The notes beneath the pieces are model-generated. The model was not told where the DNA came from, did not search any database, and worked only from the letters and a program-made list of their open reading frames with translations. From the NCBI GenBank assembly GCA_019671135.1, contig JAHRHY010000015.1, positions 682,001 through 746,000 of the forward strand: a stretch of 64,000 bases of DNA. Direction: 5' to 3'. Position 1 is the stretch's first letter. Every line of letters begins with the position of its first letter. This DNA comes from Linnemannia hyalina (taxonomy: Eukaryota > Mortierellomycota > Mortierellomycetes > Mortierellales > Mortierellaceae). Made by a program: the position numbers and the translations under genes. Below, one piece after another: positions 12,120 to 25,128 of this stretch.

Positions 12120-14340
12120 GAGGGTGATCGAGCGCGTAAGAAGAAAGTGCAAGAGGAAGAGAGAGAGAGAAAAGGAGAGAGAGAGAGAGAGAAGCGAGAA
12201 AAAGCAGGCATTGGAGTTCAGGCAGAGAATGAGGTCGTCACGTCGTCTACAATGTATTGTCTTACTACATGAAAACGGAGGGGGAAGTTTTTGCTGGAGA
12301 TGGATTAGATGAATGGAGGGGATGTGGAAGGGAGCAAAAAAAACAAAGAAGGGATGGGACGGAGAAATGGCAGGAAGAGAGGATACGAAAGAGACAGCAA
12401 TTAAGAATAGTGAAAGAGAAAGGAACACACGAATCGGGTCATGGTGTCAGTGAGGAATTTGTTTGGGACACGAGGGAGAGGGGGCGCTACTTGCACTGGG
12501 CATTGATTGATATTGGGTGTTGAAAGACACAGGTACAAGGGAGTTGTAGCGACTGTTGGATGCTATTGGATGTGGTTTTCAATGTTCACCCGTGGTTCTA
12601 TCATCTTTTTTTTTATTCTGGCCAGCTTCACTACGAGGTTGATATTCTTGTTGGGTATAGGTGGTCAATGTGTCGATATCGAGTATAAGGAAGGGAGAAG
12701 AGATTAGAAAAGGAGGGGTATTGTCACCGTGCAGGGTGGATGGGTCGATTGAGTCTCTTGATTGAAGGGGGTTAGAAAACTAGAGAGAGAGAGAGAGAGA
12801 GAGAGACAAGAGAGACAGACACACAGAGAGAAGGAGAAGGAAGGAAGTGAAGAGATTTGGAGGAGGGAGATGGAGAGAGACGACGAGGAGGACGAGGAAA
12901 AGAGGGTTCTTTGGCCGTTCTTGCGGGCAAAGACAGTTCGCATCGATACACAGATGACAACGGAAGCGAGAGTCGTATTGTGCGCATCCATCCAAACCCT
13001 ATGCCATAGAAGAGGCAAAAGAAGAAAGGTGAACCGCGTCAACCCACCGTCCTGAATACCGTCCTGTGTCCATCTCTCTCTCTTTCTCTCTGTCTGTCTA
13101 TCGTTGTTTGGTCAACATCTGTCTGCTGCCAATATGCCCTATTAGCACTATGAGCAAGTTCTCTTGGTGTCATCTACCGATTCTATTCTACCTATTTATC
13201 CATCTCAACTGTCCCCATCTCTTTTCTTCCTCCTCGTCATGTTCTTGTTCTTCTTGTTCTTCGTCATCTTTCTTCTTCTACTCTCACTTCACCTCGTTGT
13301 GTTGCTTGCCTTGCCGCACCTTGATGGCTTTGCCTTTCCCTTTTGTCCCCCCGCCTCTCTCCTCGACCATCCAGCCAACATCCATACCAACTCTTTTTAA
13401 GAGTGTGATCTGCTACTTTGTATGACAAGCAAGATAATTACCCTTCAGCAGACTTGCATTTCAGTCTGTCAATCAATCTACCCCTCTGTCTCTGTCTCTC
13501 TGTCTCTCTGTCTCTCTCTGTCCCTCTCCCTCCCTCCCTCCCTCTGACAGCATATACTGATACTGATGTACAGTACTGGCGTGTCTGTCCTCCTATTCCT
13601 CCTCCCCTGTCACCCTGTCACCCTCACTCTCCCTTGCTACAAACTGATCAAAAAGTCATTCTCGTTTTTCCCTCGTTTTTTTTTATTTTTATTATTTTCT
13701 TTCGCACTGTCTGTCCTTGCTTGCCACCACCTCCATCATACCCATCTCTATCTATTCTATCCCTCCTCTTTCCTCCTGTCCAATCACCCGAGTCGGGTCA
13801 GCCTTGCAATTTTCATCCATCGTCCATCATCACCCACCCACAATAACAACAACAACAACAATAACAACAATAACAACAAACAATTGTTGACAAGCTTTTC
13901 CCTTTTCTCTCTCGTCAGTCAACCGGCCCCGTTTCTCGTCACCATTTTTTTTCTTCCACTTTTTTCACAGCCACGACTTGGATCACCACCCACCAAACAA
14001 ATCTAACACAAACAGACTGCATGTTTTTTTAAAACCGGCAATTCATCTTTCTCTTGTCCCCCTTTTTTTACTTCTTACTTTTTGTCGCTTACTTTTTACT
14101 TTTTACCTTTCTCCAATTCATTCGTCTCCGTACGTCCGTTCGTCTGTTCGCTCACTTCCTTGCTGACTTTGCTTTGCTTTGCTTGTCCTTCCTACTTCTC
14201 TTTCTCTTTCTTACTTTGCATACCATCACATATATTTATATATATTCCTCTCCTTTCTCACTCTTGTCTTATTTCCATCCTCCCGTCCTCCTCCTCCTTC
14301 GCTCCGCCCCATCCTCCCCTCTCTCCTTCTAACTGCAGGA
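12120..14340. other. Abrupt switch from purine-rich to pyrimidine-rich strand near 13050
   Basis: From about 12120 to 13030 the + strand is purine-rich (GA-type repeats). From about 13060 to 14340 it becomes strongly pyrimidine-rich (CT, TTC and CCT runs). In this window pyrimidine-rich coding strands mark the leaders just upstream of start codons, for example before 55825, 20412 and, on the minus strand, 54182. The arrangement therefore resembles a divergent promoter pair, but no convincing gene follows on either side. Confidence 0.4.
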
Positions 14341-14580
14341 CCAGGACTTTCGCCATCTCCAACGCGTTCGCCATCACCCCTCCCACTTCCCATTCCTTCG
14401 TCAGTAGCCACGTCATAATCAAACACAAAAAAACACCTCTTGGAATTCTCCATCTGCCACTGACCCCTCTTGTGCATCATTCCCAGGTACAACTCACTCG
14501 CCATCCAGATCCACCGCCGTTTCTCATTCATTCCACAAAACGTGATCACACCATGGAGCCACAATGGATTTATTATATTA

Positions 14581-14614
14581 TTTTTTTTATTTTATTTTAT
14601 TTTATTTTATTTTT
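14581..14614. repeat. TTTTA pentamer repeat
   Basis: A run of T followed by about five tandem TTTTA units. It is a simple microsatellite with no gene nearby. Confidence 0.8.
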
Positions 14615-16894
14615 GAATGAGGAGCCAGAAAGTGATCCTCTCGTCATGTCCCTGTTCCTGTTGTTATTGCTTTTCCCTTTCCAATCTTCCTTAATACTTC
14701 TTGCTCCTCGGCACCCCCTTTGACCATTCTTCCGGTTCCACCTGTATGCACAAGCCTCTATTTCAATCATTTCCTACTCCTATCGCCACCACCACCACTG
14801 CTCCCACATTACTATACAACTACCGCTACTACTGTCAGTTACAATCTCCTTGTTGAAAAACGATGCTCTCGTTTTTTTTATCGGCCCTGGTTCCACCAAT
14901 TGCTCCCGGCGTTCGGCGTAATCGACTATTATCCCATACCACTCCACTATCTTTTTTTATGTAATTTTTTTTCCATTCTTCCCCTCCATTTCAAAAGAAG
15001 AAGGGAAAATCTTAATTTGGCGGACAACCTCTATCTGCAAACTTTCACAAGTGAAGTGATTACCCAAGCCTTCGAGGAACGAAGGAATCTGCTGGCTCTC
15101 TTCGTGTTATGCTATCCGAGAAATCGACATCACCCTTTTAAACACACTCACACGCACACGCCAAAACAAAAGGAGCGCAGTTGGCTGCATATCGGTTGTG
15201 CATCGATTGGAATCAAAATCCAATGTTCCCAATAACAACGCCGCATCGTAAGCCGATCACTTGGGAGGAGGGAAGTGGGGGAGAAGGAGGAGACAATCCA
15301 ATTGTGTAGGATGAGCCATCTATCTATCCTCTCGTGGGATAATCGGGCTTGAAGTCGACCTCAAAAGGAGTTGAACCTTACACTACCTCCACTCCACCCA
15401 GCACCAAAAGAGGGCCATCCAAATCCAGCCTGTTTTCTCTTCATCTCGACATCGACACTGGACAATCATGCGTCGTCACTCGACTTTCTTTAGAAACAAA
15501 AAGGGCTGTGTGTTGCTCATTACATCGTCCTGGAGCCGGATCCTCATTTCAAATCCAGCCAGTCATGTTGCCTCTCTCTTCCGCTCTCGCTACTCTGGCT
15601 GACCCATACACTCTCACACATATCCTTTCGCATTTTTGCCACAAATGACGAATGGGAAAAAATGGATACCACTCAACCTGGAGCGCCTATCAACAGGGCT
15701 AGGTCATTTTTTAATGCCTAATGAACAACCCCCCAAAAATGGCGTAAGAATAGGAACAAATATTAATGTCATTCACTACAACAACTTGTTCTTCCGGATT
15801 CATAGGACATTGGACGCTCGGAACTAGTAGTCAGTGGCAGCAAAAGTGTTCAACAACACAGGCGCCGACTGACAATACATTAGTGGAAGGGCAGGAGAGC
15901 ATGGAACACAAACACGCAGAACAGCCAGAACAAGATTATCGGTAAGAGTGAGCCCAAGATCCTACCTGCTCTTTCGTTCCTTGAACTTTGGCATGCGCCG
16001 AGATATATCACAACCATCTATGACACACAGGGACATAGTCAATGAGAGTACATTTGTTTTCTTTACATATCTTTCTCTCCAGGGACAGGAGTGAGGCAAA
16101 ATGGTGAAGTTGATGTGGGATGGACCATGGTTCAATGTGGGAGTCAAGACAAAAGGCTAGGTGACGCGCTGAGCTTAGTATGAGAAGGGACGCGTTCGGC
16201 TGAACACTGATTTACGCAGCGTTTCCCTGTAATTTTGATGACACAGCCACTGGCTGCAAGAAAGTCATGGTAGCCTTTTCTCTCGTTCGTTCTGAAGAAT
16301 TCTCTATTGTGGTTTGGTGGTTTGGGATACCACTCAGTTGACAACATTGTTTTGAAAATAAGAAGGTATATTTATTTTTCTGCCCTGTGTTCTCATTTAA
16401 CCTTTCTCCGCCCGACTTGATTCACTCTCTCTTCCTCTCTCCCTCGCTCTCTTTCTCTTTGGTGCTCTTTCTTGGTTCTCCCTCGTTGGGCTTGGGGTGG
16501 GGAGTGCGGTGGGTGAAGGAATCCAAGGTTTCTGTTGCTGTAGGGTGTCTGACATTGTCTTCAGATCTGGGCTCCATTCCAACCCATTTAATTCCTTCCG
16601 ATTTACCAATCAACGTTTGAGACATCCCTGCGACCGGAAGTTTCCCAGCGTGCTCGCGGTTTAAAGTAGGGATAGATCAACAAGATACATCGTTGGGTCC
16701 TTTTAAAGAGAACATCGCAGCATCATCTGAGGGCCTAGGCGGTCCAGGAGAGGCCAGTGGACTGTCGGTCATGATTATTGTTTCCAATTCAATCGAGCCA
16801 CCCGTACGTCTTGGATTTTTTTTTTCATGTGTACGCAATCTGCAGCACCAGCAGCGACATTTACGTCCATTAGCCGTTCTGGACAATCGCGGGA

Positions 16895-17248
16895 CTATAT
16901 ACTGCCTTTTTGCAGTCCAACAACGACAGCTGAGTGGTTCTTCAGCAGCTCATCCGTGAATATGGTTTGGAAAAGTGCCTTTGTTCCGGAGTTTTGCTCC
17001 AGAGTTTTGCTTCTCTTCAATACCTCAACATCCCCAATACCACAAGTAATGACCACTTTACATGGCTGTTTCGTTGCCAACCTCAGCCATACGGCGTGTA
17101 ACTTTTGGCTCCATTCCTGGCGCTCCATCCGCCTGTGGTGTATTTTTATCTCAAAGATGGAGCCATTGAGTCCATGGGGAGCCTTTTCCTTGAAGAGGCA
17201 TGACAAGTTTGTCGCTGACTCCCTCGAAGTCCCCTCGGACCCTTTCAT
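16895..17248 (-). other. Coding-like open frame of 117 codons, unidentified; possible gene remnant
   Basis: The minus-strand frame from ATG at 17248 to TAG at 16895 encodes 117 residues of normal composition, with stretches such as KVVITCGIGDVEVLKRSK and KALFQTIFTDELLKN, unlike the low-complexity frames around it. Immediately upstream a shifted frame (starting at an ATG near 17252) also reads like protein, so one continuous older gene could have been broken by a frameshift. I do not recognise the family. It could be a remnant of a gene or transposon, a small real gene, or chance. It lies about 290 bases from the velvet start codon in the divergent orientation. Confidence 0.2.
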
Positions 17249-17535
17249 CCATAAACCCTGATATCCTCAACCCACTCCCAATTCTTGCCTGTCGCGCGGT
17301 TCTCATACATCTTTTTTTTTTGTTCTACACCAACGTACTTCTTGACTTTATTTCCATTTGTCATCTTGTGTCTCAGTTATTTTACCTAACTCGCCCTTGC
17401 TACTTGCTACAACCACTCACTTCTTGTCTTTTCATTTTCTTGTTATCGCTTCAAATGCTCCATTCTTTTACTGTCACCGCCTCCTGTGTCCAAAGATTTC
17501 CAGATCCTACTGAAGCTATTGCCCCCCGCGCCGCC

Positions 17536-19279
17536 ATGATGGCCCACGAACGTAATAACAGAACCTATGAGCTCCAGATGGCTCAAAACCCCGTCCGAGC
17601 GAGAATGTGCGGATTCGGCGAAAAGGTAAGCTGAAAGTTTAGCATTTAATTTGCTGTGATTTCTAGGGGACAGGAAGGGTGCGCATCAGCACTCAGCGAG
17701 TAACGTTTGGGCTTTGGGTTTGGCGCCATTTGAGCTCGGAGGAAAAAAGGAACAACGTCGTCAAAAGGGGAACCAACAGAATGTGTGTAATAGGGTTGCA
17801 ACAGCGACCACAGACAAAGCGACTCGATGAACAAACGACTGTTTCATTTCGCTTACTAGTCCTGTATAAATATATCATTTGTGCCTTGCCTCTTCTAGGA
17901 TAGGAGACCAATGGATCCTCCGCCGATACTCAAGCTTATCGTTCGAAATGAAGACGGAACACTGGCGGACGTGAGGTAACTATACAAGACGATACGCAGG
18001 ACCTTGAACAAGTGGACGAAAGATAGTGCGAACAAAATGAAAGAGAAAAAAGAGGTGCAGCTGATAATTTAATGAGTCTCAGGCGAGCGGAAAGTCGGAG
18101 GACAAGATGTAGATCGCTCGGTGTCGTTCATTTTCCATGGCTTCATTCTCGTACACGATCGGTTTGTCTTTTGACCGACAGAACCATAGAAGCCAGCAAA
18201 AGGATAAAAGGGATGGATACTCTCGGCTGATCGCTCTGTTTGCCTGAAAGAAAATCATGACGACAATGAAACCATCGAGCAGAGCTAACATTGGCCTGTG
18301 TTTTTTGTCTCGTCCTATGTGCTAATGCTCTAGTCAAATGGACGTCAACTTTTATATGGTCATTGCAGACATTTACTCGGCAGACCGAACGACGCCTTGC
18401 ACACTGGTGGCAAATCCGGCGATGGCACCCCAGACCACGTCACTAATACCCAACGCCGTCGAGCCAGCAATGTCCGTGATGTCGTTATCCAGCTCCAACT
18501 TAATGGCGAGCCGCAACCTGACAGGATCGACTGTTGCATCAGGAAACCTTCTCTTCAACTTAGAGAACGAGCCAGGAGTGTACTTTGTCTTTCAGGATAT
18601 CAGCGTGAGGAGTGAAGGCATATTTACGCTTAAATTTTCATTTACATTGCCTCCAACGTAAGTCCTTCATTCGTGTGCATCGCATGCGTTGTCTTGTTGC
18701 TACTCCGAGAAAAGAAATGTTTGTCATTTCTAATTAGCTCATTTAGAGGAGTGTATAGGCATACATTAGACGCGTTGGTTTGTGTCTATGCAATACTCTA
18801 ACATTTTGTTTATTATTCTTATCATTTTGTATGACCAACTTATAGCCCGGACGGACCTCCCTCTTCAGTGATGGCAACAGTGTTTTCAGAGCAGTTTACC
18901 ATTTTCTCGGCCAAGCGTTTCCCTGGCATGACCGGTAAGCGTTCTTTCAAGGAGTAGTCTTCTTTTACATTCTCCTCGAGACAGGCGCCACAAGATAATT
19001 GATTATTGACCCTCCCTTCACGTTTCAATTTGGTGGCAAAATCCAATAGAGTCTACGCCGCTTTCGAAATGCTTTGCAAAACAGGGCATCAAAATCCCTA
19101 TCAGAAAGGAACCTCGCATCAGTCGCGCCAAGAGGATGGCCGGAGGAATGGCAGTCGATGGACAGGAAAGGCGAGGAAGCAGTACAGGAGGGGAGGGTGG
19201 TTCTACAGGAGTTTCGTTAAGTAACCAGGACAGGGATATGATGTCTGAAAGCGACGACGACGACGATGGACAAGGATAG
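17536..19279 (+). CDS. Velvet-domain transcriptional regulator (VosA/VelB type)
   Basis: Fungal-specific nuclear regulator of development, sporulation and secondary metabolism; velvet domains bind DNA through an NF-kappaB-like fold and dimerise. Five exons: 17536-17625, 17899-17975, 18334-18657, 18846-18934 and 19050-19279, giving 269 residues. Family signatures are YELQMAQNPVRARMCGFGEK (about 11-30), DRRPMDPPPILKLIVRNEDG (31-50), VNFYMVIADIYSADR, the GNLLFNLENEPGVYFVFQDI core, GIFTLKFSF and FPGMTESTPLSKCFAKQG followed by IKIPIRKEPRISRAKR. The tail is short and acidic (five Asp in a row near the end). The ATG at 17536 sits in GCCGCCATGATGG; an upstream in-frame ATG at 17457 would add an atypical hydrophobic leader. 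The linker inside the domain (about residues 70-120, NPAMAPQTTSLIPNAVEPA) is Ser/Ala-rich. Which velvet subfamily is not decided by eye. Confidence 0.92.
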
Positions 19280-20411
19280 AGTAGCAATTAGCTTGCTTCG
19301 TAGATACAACTCTGCTCTTCCTTGTTTGCTTTACCTGATGGTATCTTTTCCCCGTCCTTCTTTTATTTTTCTCTCTCCTTGTACACGTACATGTCTTCAT
19401 ATTTTTTTTCTTCTCGAAGGGTTTGTGTGAACCCAAGGGACCTTCGTAATTAACTAGATTTCGCGAAAAACCATGCTCTGTCCCACATTTTGTGTTTTTT
19501 GTATCTTGTTTTTATTCATCAATATGGTATTGTACATTGTTGTTCTCGTTTTCGATGGCTTGGGAGAGAACAACGATATTTTGAGAGCACTCGATGCAGG
19601 TAAGGTACACCGCGCGGTGTAGAATGGAGACGATGGATTGTTGGGTGTTGCAGAAGCGATAGGGATCGATTGTTAATTGATGTTGGTGGAACAATGAACT
19701 GTGCTGGGAGCTCGGTGTTATGCGGGGAGAGGTTAGATTCATTTTCGGATGCGGCGTGTTAATGAGGAGGAGGGGAATGCCATTTTTGAGTTCTGTGGCA
19801 GTCCAGTATGCGTGGACACAATTGCCACAGACATTTCAACGCACGCCTGCACTGAGAGCTGAGAGCTCTTTCTTTCTTTCAATGTATCTCTGTGTTCTCT
19901 CTCTTCCCTGTCTGTCTGTCTGTCTGTAGCCTTGGCAAGACTGGTTGCACCGGCAAAGAAGGGGGGTTTAATGGCCATATAGATTGCATTTGTGTTTTGC
20001 TTTGGCTTGTTCGCCTTTTTGCTATGTGTGGATTCAAGGCCAGTGGGTTGATTTTGTTTTTATCTGCCCTTTTCCTCTCTTCCCTTTCTTCCTCTTGTAC
20101 CTTTCCCCTTCTTTCTTTCCTTCTTCCTCCTCCTCCTCCTTATTCTTCTCCTTTCCTTTCTTCCCTTCTTTTCCGCCACCACCGTCTCTTCCACTCCCCA
20201 CCGTCTCTTCCACTCCCCACCCCCTCCTCACATTCCTCTTTCCCGTCTCATTTTCTTCTTTTTTTTTTCCATCCTTCATACCATCCCCACTTAACCCCAT
20301 CCCTCATCTCCCTCATCCTCATCTTTTTTTGTTCTCATCTGATTAATACCCCTCTCCGAGTAACTGGTTCATCATTCCCACACATATACACATATACATT
20401 AACAAAATATC
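19280..20411. other. Intergenic region, velvet 3' end to Spa2-like promoter
   Basis: The 1.1 kb holds the 3' flank of the velvet gene and the promoter of the Spa2-like gene. From about 20070 to 20340 the + strand is strongly pyrimidine-rich, the usual leader pattern in this window, and includes a direct repeat of about 19 bases (TCTTCCACTCCCCACC type) at about 20185-20222. No coding region is seen. Confidence 0.6.
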
Positions 20412-23400
20412 ATGAACCAACAAAAACAGGGCCAGTGGCAGCCTCAGGCCCAGCCCATCTATAACCAGCAACAGCAGCAACAGCAACAGCAGCAAGGATA
20501 CGCACCCCAGAGACCCCTCCACCCCTCCGTCTCCGCCTCTCCTTCTTCGCTCTCTGCTGGCGGCCGCTCCAACTCGCCCCAACCCTCCTCGCCCATCAGT
20601 CCGAGTATGCACATCAACACTTCCAAGGTCGGCGGATCTCCAGCCTCTCAGCAGCGATCCAACCCTTCCTCGCCTGCTGTCGGATCAGCTGGCAACGCCA
20701 TGGAGATTGCAGCCAGACACTACGAATCCCTCCAGCAGTATCTTCTTGCCCATATCTTGAAAGGTAAATAATAGCAGAGAAGGAGACGAAGAAGAAGCAA
20801 AGGACGAATTGGGACCGAGGACTGGATCAAACCAGTCGCTCGATACAGGAATAGGAGAAGATGAGAGGAGCGGATGACCCTTGGAATAGTTCGATGTTCC
20901 CAATGTCCGTTGCGTGTTTTTTTCTGTTTTGTTTTAATTTTTCATATTAATGTCGGAACCCCTTTTTTTTTGTTTATATTATTAGAAAAACATGGTGTGA
21001 GCGAGCAAAGGATCGCTGCCAGAGAAAAACTGTCTAGGTTGCAGCAAAACCAGCTTCAGGATCTTTCGACCGATGTCTACGATGAACTGAAGCGACGAAC
21101 CGACGGTGCCCAAGGTATGTGTCCTTTTTTCCTTCTTCCCCTTCCTCATCAAGACAGGAAAACAACCACAACAAACAAACACACACACACAAAACAGGAT
21201 CTGGAAAACTATCACAATCGGCCGATGTCACGGAGCAGGGAAAGAATGAAGTCGAAGAACAATGGAATTAAAGTCTTGAGAGCTGGGAGCAGAATGTGAT
21301 ATCATGGTCAAAGTTCAAATTAAAAAAAATGGACCAATCTTTATTAAATGCCGGCAATGTGCATCCTTTTTTTCCTCATGATAGTTCCTTTCCTGGCTGT
21401 GCAGAATGACTTCCATCCAAAGCGCAACCAAGCCCGTCAGAAGCTGGCCACTCTTCCTCAAAATCGCTTCAAGGACCTGGCCAGTGATGTTTATGTCCAA
21501 CTGGAGCGTCAATTCCCCACTTTGCTCGAGATGTTCCCAGTAAGTTTTGATCGATGGTGTTATTGGCTAGTGTCGTTGGATTGATTAATCTCGACAAGCA
21601 TGACCTTGCCTTCTATTTTTACACGACATGGCATTTACCTTTTCCCCTTGAAAAATAACGTCTCCGCAATTCCAATAGCTGAAAGCCCTAGAGGAGAAAG
21701 AGTTTCTCTCCCAGTCACCCGCACCAGCGCCGCAGCTTGTCCAACAGGAGCGTGAAGCCCCCACTCCGGCTGTTCAACAGTCAAGCGTCGTTCCCAACAT
21801 GGCAACATTCACCATTCAGGACAGCTCGAACGTGGAGGAGGAGACATATTACCGCTCGCCCGGTCAGCAGGCTCCAGCATCACCCACAGCTCTGGAAGGA
21901 AACGTAAATTTTGCCAGTTTGGACAGTTTGATGACCGATATTGGTCATATTGTTGGCAAGGATGGCTCAGATGCCAGCAAGTCGGCCTCCGTTGGAGGAA
22001 ACAACAAGATTTCGGACAAGAAGGCGGATGCCAATGAGCTCATGAGACTTCCCAAGGACCAGGAGCCAAGAAGCCCTTTGAACGGCCTCGGCATTGATTC
22101 AGGTTCGGTAAGTCTTTTTTTTTTTTCTTTGCCTCATGTTTTTCTCGCTCGACAATATTATTGTGAATCCTGACTGAAACGCGTGAGGATTGGGGTTGTG
22201 GAACTTTTGTTTGACATTTCCTTTTTGTTTATTTTTTCATGTTGCCGTATTAGCAATTGACTGACCACATGAAACAGGAGTACGAGACCCGTATCTCGGC
22301 TCTTTGTAAGAGACTGCAACATCTCGAGAGCGAGGTCGGTGAGGGGGCGAATCGCCCAGAAGGCTCGCGTCTCTCCCAGGTCGAGCGCCAGTTGGCTAAG
22401 CAGACAGAGCTGTACAATGAGCAGGCTTCCCAAGTTACCAAGCTGCAGCTGGATTACAACAAAGTCTTCAACGACTACCACGCACAGCTTGAGGTAAGAC
22501 AGTGCGATAGAATGCAATTTTTTCTCCGGGTGCCATGGAAGGGCGCAGCCTATGCAGTAGCCTAATGATCCAATTGCTGCCATTTTACATTTGTAGACTG
22601 TGGATATGGTGAACCAGGAAGTCAAGTCATTGGTCATGGACAACAAGAATTTGAAGCAGCGTCATCTGGATGCAGAGGAGGAGCTTCAGCTCGCCTACAA
22701 CAGGATCAAACAGCTTGAGGACGAGAACAGCGATTTGAAGGGCGATTTGGAGGATGCTCTTCACCGCGAAAAGGTGGCCAAGGAGGAAGCTGGAGCCCGT
22801 GCTGTTGTCCGGGAAAACACTCTCAGTGCAGCAACTCCCGTGCCCCCAACCAACGCCATAAACATCAACACCATGGACCATATGAGCAGTCATCACGATG
22901 CTCCACGCTCCGATGACGTGGATCTGGACACTAAAAACCGTGATGATGATGATGATGATGACGATGACTGGAACCAGGGCCGTCAGCAGGTTAGAGACAG
23001 CATCCTTGTGAACCCCAACTCAATCGTTCATCAGGACAGTCTGGCCACTTTCCGTAATGCCGTTGATGACTTGCTGTCCGCTGGAAGGTATGTTCTCTTT
23101 GAGTCGCGCTAATTCTTTCCCCCGCCCGGCCTACCACCATGGGTGACAGTGACCTAAATTTATTGCTCATGCCCTGATCTCTCTTTTTTCTTCTTATTTG
23201 TTTCCCAAACGCAGGTCCGATTCGTCATCTTCGGTTCTTCTGGGCATGAAGTCTGTCGTTATTGCCTGCAAGACTGTGACGGAGGATGTCGAAGACTATG
23301 AACACGAGACGAACGATAAACACATCTTTGCGGATTTGAAGCAGGAGCTCTCGTCAGGATTGACACAGCTGATGAATTCCGCCAAGGCCCACTCGAACGC

Positions 23401-24219
23401 CTTTGACGAGGATGAGGATGAGTTTGATCGGTCATTGAATGATTTGGAGGCCGCAGCGGATCAGTTGGAGGCCATCGTGATGGATATTGTGAACGTGCCC
23501 AAGCACAACGGTGGTCCCATCAAGGAGAACGGACACCACGGCCGGGATCATCACGACGACGATATTCAGCACAATAATGGAATGAGCAACCATGACGGAC
23601 ACCACGGTGAACCTAACGGCAATGCCCCCGCTCATAACGGCAACAGCAACAACAACAATAATAACAACAACAACGATGGCGGCCCTATGGATTCGCAAGA
23701 CTTGAAGGTATATACGAGTGCGGTTTCCACACGCATCTATAACTACAGCGTTATGTTTTCTTGGATTGCTCCAGTGGAAATGATCACTTACAGCTCTCAA
23801 TCTCTCTTTGCACACAATAGATTTATCTTGAGACACAAACCGGGTTGATTGTGTCGTCGATTCAGATCCTGTTAAGGTCACTTCGATCCAGCTCGGACTC
23901 TGAGGGCATTAGCGACGCTTCGGACGATATCACCAAGGTGGTTGACCAGGTGATCCGGCAGACACGGATGACACTGGCGACCCCCAATTTGGTTTCTGCA
24001 CCACAGGCAACGGAGCTGCGTTCGCAGGGAGAGATGGTTCTTGAGGATTTGGAGAACTCTGTTGATCTCTTGATTGAGATCAAGGAGCAGCTCGAAGCCG
24101 AGCCTGACTTGGCCCACTCGTCCTCTGCAGAGGCCAAGTCGTTAAAACAAAAGATGGCCAGCGCCAGTTTCGACATTGCCAAATATGCCAAGGAGCTCGT
24201 CAGTCTCATCGAAGACTAG
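20412..24219 (+). CDS. Polarisome scaffold, Spa2/SpaA-like with double Spa2 homology (GIT) repeat
   Basis: Scaffold for polarised growth at hyphal tips that would bring formin and MAPK-module proteins together. Eight exons: 20412-20763, 20986-21114, 21385-21539, 21679-22107, 22254-22493, 22597-23087, 23215-23707 and 23821-24219, giving 895 residues. After a Gln/Pro/Ser-rich N-terminus come two Spa2-homology repeats: REKLSRLQQNQLQDLSTDVY (about 128-150) and ARQKLATLPQNRFKDLASDV (about 178-200), the second preceded by VPFLAVQNDFHPKRNQ. A coiled coil spans about 375-520 (KQTELYNEQASQVTKLQLD, EELQLAYNRIKQLEDEN). It is followed by poly-Asp and poly-Asn linkers and a helical C-terminus (LIVSSIQILLRSLR to AKYAKELVSLIED) like the Spa2 C-terminal domain. 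Exon 3 begins at 21385, because the later CAG at 21404 would give the wrong phase and lose VPFLAVQ. Confidence 0.9.
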
Positions 24220-25104
24220 ACATCCTTGTCTCTCTATATCCGCCGTCCTATTTAACGTTTCTACCATCCTCCTGATTCCCTACATACGAACCCACACAAC
24301 GGACCATGACCTATTTTTGTTCCTCCTTTACAGATGTACATGATACGACCTTTTCTTCTATTACTACCTCACATCCTTCCCACATACGATTAGACATCAT
24401 TTTTTTACGAACATACACCACACACTACAAGCATTCATTATTATAAAAAGTAGCAACTTTACAATCACACTCTTGACTATTTTTCGCTGCATACGCGTTG
24501 AAGCGGGACATCCCCATCCCCTTCAACAAACATCCCGCACACGCCTCCCAGCTCGACGTGGTGCAACAGAAAGATCGTCGAGCTAGAGTAAACAAACCGA
24601 TCAGAAATGAATGAAGAGAAGCAAATACACCTGCAAGAACACCCCCGCGGAGGAAGTGGTGGTGCCGAAAGAGGATAAGGCTGATGGCAAAGTTGGTGCG
24701 ACTCTCATTAGGCCTTTTTTTTTCTGTGTTGTGTTTTGTGAGTGAGTTTCTTTTACCGTTTTACGTGTCGGATGAGTACCCTTTGTTTCTTTGTTTTTTC
24801 TGATTGAAAAGGGTAGGGGGGGCATGCATGCATTTGTATGAAGATGAATAGGGTGGGATTCTAGGTAGGTGCAGTGAGGCTTAACGTTCCAGCTGCCAGG
24901 AAGTAGGCTCATGACACTCTTTTTTTTGCTTTCTGTTCAGTTGGTCCAAATCCGTCAATCCGTTAGTGTTTAGCAAGCAGAGTGGAAGACTCTTAGTTGG
25001 CTTTTCTCCTCGAGTAGGTGGGCGTGTTGAATGAAGTGAGTGAGTATACATTTGATATGAGTGTTCTCACAGGTGGTGTTTTCTCGGTGGCAAAGCGGTT
25101 ATGA

Positions 25105-25128
25105 TTTTTTTTTTTTTTTTTTTTTTTT
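25105..25128. repeat. T24 homopolymer
   Basis: Twenty-four consecutive T on the + strand between the convergent Spa2-like and C2H2 genes. Confidence 0.9.

Larger units (their letters stand above)
8466..17535. other. Gene-poor region of about 9 kb with low-complexity DNA
   Basis: No frame here shows a recognisable domain. The region contains T30 at 10539-10568, (GA)n blocks near 12150-12190 and 12783-12806, a TTTTA repeat near 14581-14614 and CAA-rich DNA near 13840-13885. Open frames in it are mostly by-products of purine or pyrimidine runs. A weak coding-like stretch is listed separately at 16895-17248. The right end must hold the promoter of the velvet gene. A + strand frame at about 9362-9718 is open for 118 codons, but nothing in it is recognised. 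Confidence 0.55.

Noticed and set aside
13418..14723. Overlapping long + strand frames of Pro/Ser/Leu/Phe
   Set aside because: These are pyrimidine-repeat products, open in two or three frames together, with no conserved motif.
21385..21404. CAG at 21401-21404 as acceptor of exon 3 of the Spa2-like gene
   Set aside because: It gives the wrong phase and an immediate stop. The TAG acceptor before 21385 keeps phase and supplies the conserved VPFLAVQ segment.
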